From Rutidosis leptorrhynchoides (taxonomy: Eukaryota > Streptophyta > Magnoliopsida > Asterales > Asteraceae): 64,000 nt of DNA. This document shows positions 61,640 through 64,000 of this stretch, piece after piece. The position numbers were made by a program, and so were the translations under genes. The stretch lies in the NCBI RefSeq assembly GCF_046630445.1, contig NC_092340.1, forward strand, positions 23,696,001 through 23,760,000. Reading direction: 5' to 3'. The notes under the pieces were generated by a model that was not told the origin of the DNA, made no database searches, and saw only the letters and a program-made list of their open reading frames with translations. Position 1 is the first letter of the stretch. The number at the start of each line of letters is the position of its first letter.

Positions 61640-62230
61640 TTATTCGGTTTTGGTTCGTTTTGCCAAGTTTCTAGGGATATATGATGTTCCCCTAATACGA
61701 GCCGTCGTTGTCCACATTGGTTTAGAAAAACCTGGTGGTTTAGAGGTTCCCGGGTCATTGTTACAACTTAAGGACTTCGGGGGTTGACGATACATATAAA
61801 GTTCATCGGGGTTGGAATTAGATTTCTCTATTTTTATGCCCTTTCCCTTATTATTTTCTTTTGCCTTTTTAAATTTAGTTGGGGTAATTTCTATAACATC
61901 ATCGGAATTCTCGTCGGAATCCGATTCATCGGAGAATTGGTAATCCTCCCAATATTTTGCTTCCTTGGCGGAAACACCATTGACCATAATTAACCTTGGT
62001 CGGTTGGTTGAGGATTCTCTTTTACTTAACCATTTTATTATTTCCCCCACCGGTTCTATTTCTTCTTCCGGTTCCGATTCTTCTTCCGGTTCCAATTCTT
62101 CTTCCGGTTCCGACTCTTCTTCCGGTTCCTCTTCGGGAATTTGTGAATCAGTCCACGAATCATTCCAATTTACATTTGACTCTTCATTATTATTAGGTGA
62201 GTCAATGGGACTTGTTCTAGAGGTAGACAT
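61640..62230 (-). CDS. Acidic 196-residue protein of element F, unknown function
   Basis: First ORF after the primer site (about 210 bp from the LTR). Residues 32-60 are Glu/Pro/Ser repeats ('EEESEPEEELEPEEESEPEE'), followed by 'IIKWLSKRESSTNRPRLIMV', a second acidic Ser/Asp patch (about 98-112) and basic clusters that could act as nuclear signals ('KFKKAKENNKGKGIK' and 'RNLAKRTKTE' at the end). It occupies the place of ORF1 in B and D but shows no clear similarity to it. No domain recognised. It may be a nuclear or chromatin-binding accessory protein; this is a guess from composition. Confidence 0.65.
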   Translation of the reverse strand: MSTSRTSPIDSPNNNEESNVNWNDSWTDSQIPEEEPEEESEPEEELEPEEESEPEEEIEPVGEIIKWLSKRESSTNRPRLIMVNGVSAKEAKYWEDYQFSDESDSDENSDDVIEITPTKFKKAKENNKGKGIKIEKSNSNPDELYMYRQPPKSLSCNNDPGTSKPPGFSKPMWTTTARIRGTSYIPRNLAKRTKTE

Positions 62231-62420
62231 CTATCACATAATATCAAACACGTTAAGAGATTAATATATCACATAATATTCATATGTTAAAAATATATAG
62301 TTTCCAACAAAAATGTTAAGCAATCATTTTTAAAGAAAACACGGTCGAAGTCCAGACTCACTATTGCATCCTAACAAACTCGATAAGACACACTAATGCA
62401 AATTTTCTGGTTCTCTAAGA
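62231..62420 (-). other. Element F leader
   Basis: The part next to the primer site is similar to the leaders of B and D ('attagtgtgtct', 'gagtctggacttcgaccg'). An AG ('gtgatag') stands directly before the acidic ORF's ATG, after a T-rich run and a TTAAC sequence, so a splice acceptor is possible here too. Confidence 0.55.
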
Positions 62421-62439
62421 CCAACGCTCGGATACCAAC
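62421..62439 (-). other. Primer-binding site of element F (initiator tRNA-Met, one change)
   Basis: Minus strand 'ttggtatccgagcgttgg' next to the 5' LTR; the usual ATCAGAGC reads ATCCGAGC, one mismatch to the pattern in B, C, D and G. Confidence 0.85.
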
Positions 62440-64000
62440 TGAAATGTCCCGTTCTTATTGATTAAAAACGTTCCATATTAATTGATTTCGTTGCGAGGTT
62501 TTGACCTCTATATGAGACGTTTTTCAAAGACTGCATTCATTTTTAAAACAAACCATAACCTTTATTTCATAAATAAAGGTTTAAAAAGCTTTACGTAGAT
62601 TATCAAATAATGATAATCTAAAATATCCTGTTTACACACGACCATTACATAATGGTTTACAATACAAATATGTTACATCGAAATCAGTTTCTTGAATGCA
62701 GTTTTTACACAATATCATACAAACATGGACTCCAAATCTTGTCCTTATTTTAGTATGCAACAGCGGAAGCTCTTAGTATTCACCTGAGAATAAACATGCT
62801 TTAAACGTCAACAAAAATGTTGGTGAGTTATAGGTTTAACCTATATATATCAAATCGTAACAATAGACCACAAGATTTCATATTTCAATACACATCCCAT
62901 ACATAGAGATAAAAATCATTCATATGGTGAACACCTGGTAACCGACATTAACAAGATGCATATATAAGAATATCCCCATCATTCCGGGACACCCTTCGGA
63001 TATGATATAAATTTCGAAGTACTAAAGCATCCGGTACTTTGGATGGGGTTTGTTAGGCCCAATAGATCTATCTTTAGGATTCGCGTCAATTAAGGTGTCT
63101 GTTCCCTAATTCTTAGATTACCAGACTTAATAAAAAGGGGCATATTCGATTTCGATAATTCAACCATAGAATGTAGTTTCACGTACTTGTGTCTATTTTG
63201 TAAATCATTTATAAAACCTGCATGTATTCTCATCCCAAAAATATTAGATTTTAAAAGTGGGACTATAACTCACTTTCACAGATTTTTACTTCGTCGGGAA
63301 GTAGGACTTGGCCACTGGTTGATTCACGAACCTATAATAATATATACATATATATCAAAGTATGTTTAAAATATATTTACAACACTTTTAATATATTTTG
63401 ATGTTTTAAGTTTATTAAGTCAGCTGTCCTCGTTAATAACCTACAACTAGTTGTCCACAGTTAGATGTACAGAAATAAATCGATAAATATTATCTTGAAT
63501 CAATCCACGACCCAGTGTATACGTATCTCAGTATTGATCACAACTCAAACTATATATATTTTGGAATCAACCTCAACCCTGTATAGCTAACTCCAACATT
63601 CACATATAGAGTGTCTATGGTTGTTTCGAAATATATATAGATGTGTTGACATGATAGGTCGAAACATTGTATACGTGTCTATGGTATCTCAAGATTACAT
63701 AATATACAATACAAGTTGATTAAGTTATGGTTGGAATAGATTTGTTACCAATTTTCACGTAGCTAAAATGAGAAAAATTATCCAATCTTGTTTTACCCAT
63801 AACTTCTTCATTTTAAATCCGTTTTGAGTGAATCAAATTGCTATGGTTTCATATTGAACTCTATTTTATGAATCTAAACAGAAAAGTATAGGTTTATAGT
63901 CGGAAAAAATAAGTTACACGTCGTTTTTGTAAAGGTAGTCATTTCAGTCGAAAGAACGACGTCTAGATGACCATTTTAAAAAACATACCTCCACTTTGAG
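62440..64000 (-). mobile_element. Element F 5' LTR, partial
   Basis: Same sequence as 52607-54167 with about 17 differences counted by eye. Runs off the right edge; about 1.7 kb more is expected. Confidence 0.92.

Larger units (their letters stand above)
52607..64000 (-). mobile_element. Element F: chromovirus carrying an acidic ORF and an F-box ORF, 5' end outside window
   Basis: 3' LTR 52607-55844, polypurine tract, chromodomain-integrase-RT-protease-gag (55880-60453), F-box ORF, acidic ORF, primer site and start of the 5' LTR at 62440. By eye, about 17 mostly transition differences are visible over the roughly 1.55 kb of LTR that can be compared, so insertion is fairly recent. atctg (52602-52606) should be the target duplication; the other copy is expected near 65.7 kb. 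gag-pol has three stops and one frameshift; the two extra ORFs are open. Confidence 0.92.

Overview
This window is plant nuclear DNA made almost entirely of retrotransposons. Plant origin is shown by Ty3/gypsy chromovirus polyproteins with integrase and C-terminal chromodomain, an Athila/Tat-type element primed by tRNA-Asp, a plant L1-type LINE reverse transcriptase, primer-binding sites for initiator tRNA-Met, and long (TA)n and (ATT)n tracts. The style of the LTRs suggests a eudicot, possibly Asteraceae; that is an impression, not a measurement. No ordinary single-copy host gene was found. All calls come from reading the sequence; no database search was run.

Layout. (1) 1-1456 is the 3' part of an Athila-type LTR, followed by a truncated plus-strand chromovirus LTR (LTR-1, to 3615) and a decayed LINE fragment (3616-5182, minus). 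(2) Element D (plus strand) starts at 5183 and hosts everything up to the right edge. Its 5' LTR is split by a minus-strand solo LTR, S (7611-30395, TSD tatat). S is split by chromovirus C (10828-29536, minus, TSD tttgt), and the 3' LTR of C is split by non-autonomous element B (10902-21227, minus, TSD ccacg). (3) The internal part of D starts at 31407 and is cut three times: by E (31778-41909, plus, TSD gtacg), an Athila/Tat-like element with gag-protease only; by G (42099-52271, plus, TSD aattc), a decayed chromovirus with two gag genes; and by F (52607 to beyond 64000, minus), a chromovirus with two extra ORFs.

How the parts relate. B, D and F share a similar post-PBS leader, and B and F share the same polypurine tract. 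B has no pol and probably depends on enzymes of a relative such as F. E keeps an intact 916-codon gag-protease frame and two 1865-bp LTRs in which I found no difference, but has no reverse transcriptase or integrase, so it must be mobilised in trans. C and G are broken by stops and frameshifts. F has three stops and one frameshift in gag-pol.

The most striking content is in F. Between its 5' LTR and gag lie two open reading frames in the element's sense direction: a Glu/Pro-rich acidic protein and a 227-residue F-box protein with a Sel1-like segment, which looks like a captured host ubiquitin-ligase adaptor. Other unusual features are an internal copy of the polypurine tract in both F and B, an antisense TATA-led small membrane-protein ORF in B, a hairpin kept in all the chromovirus-type LTRs except those of C with paired base changes, and five copies of the polypurine motif in E.
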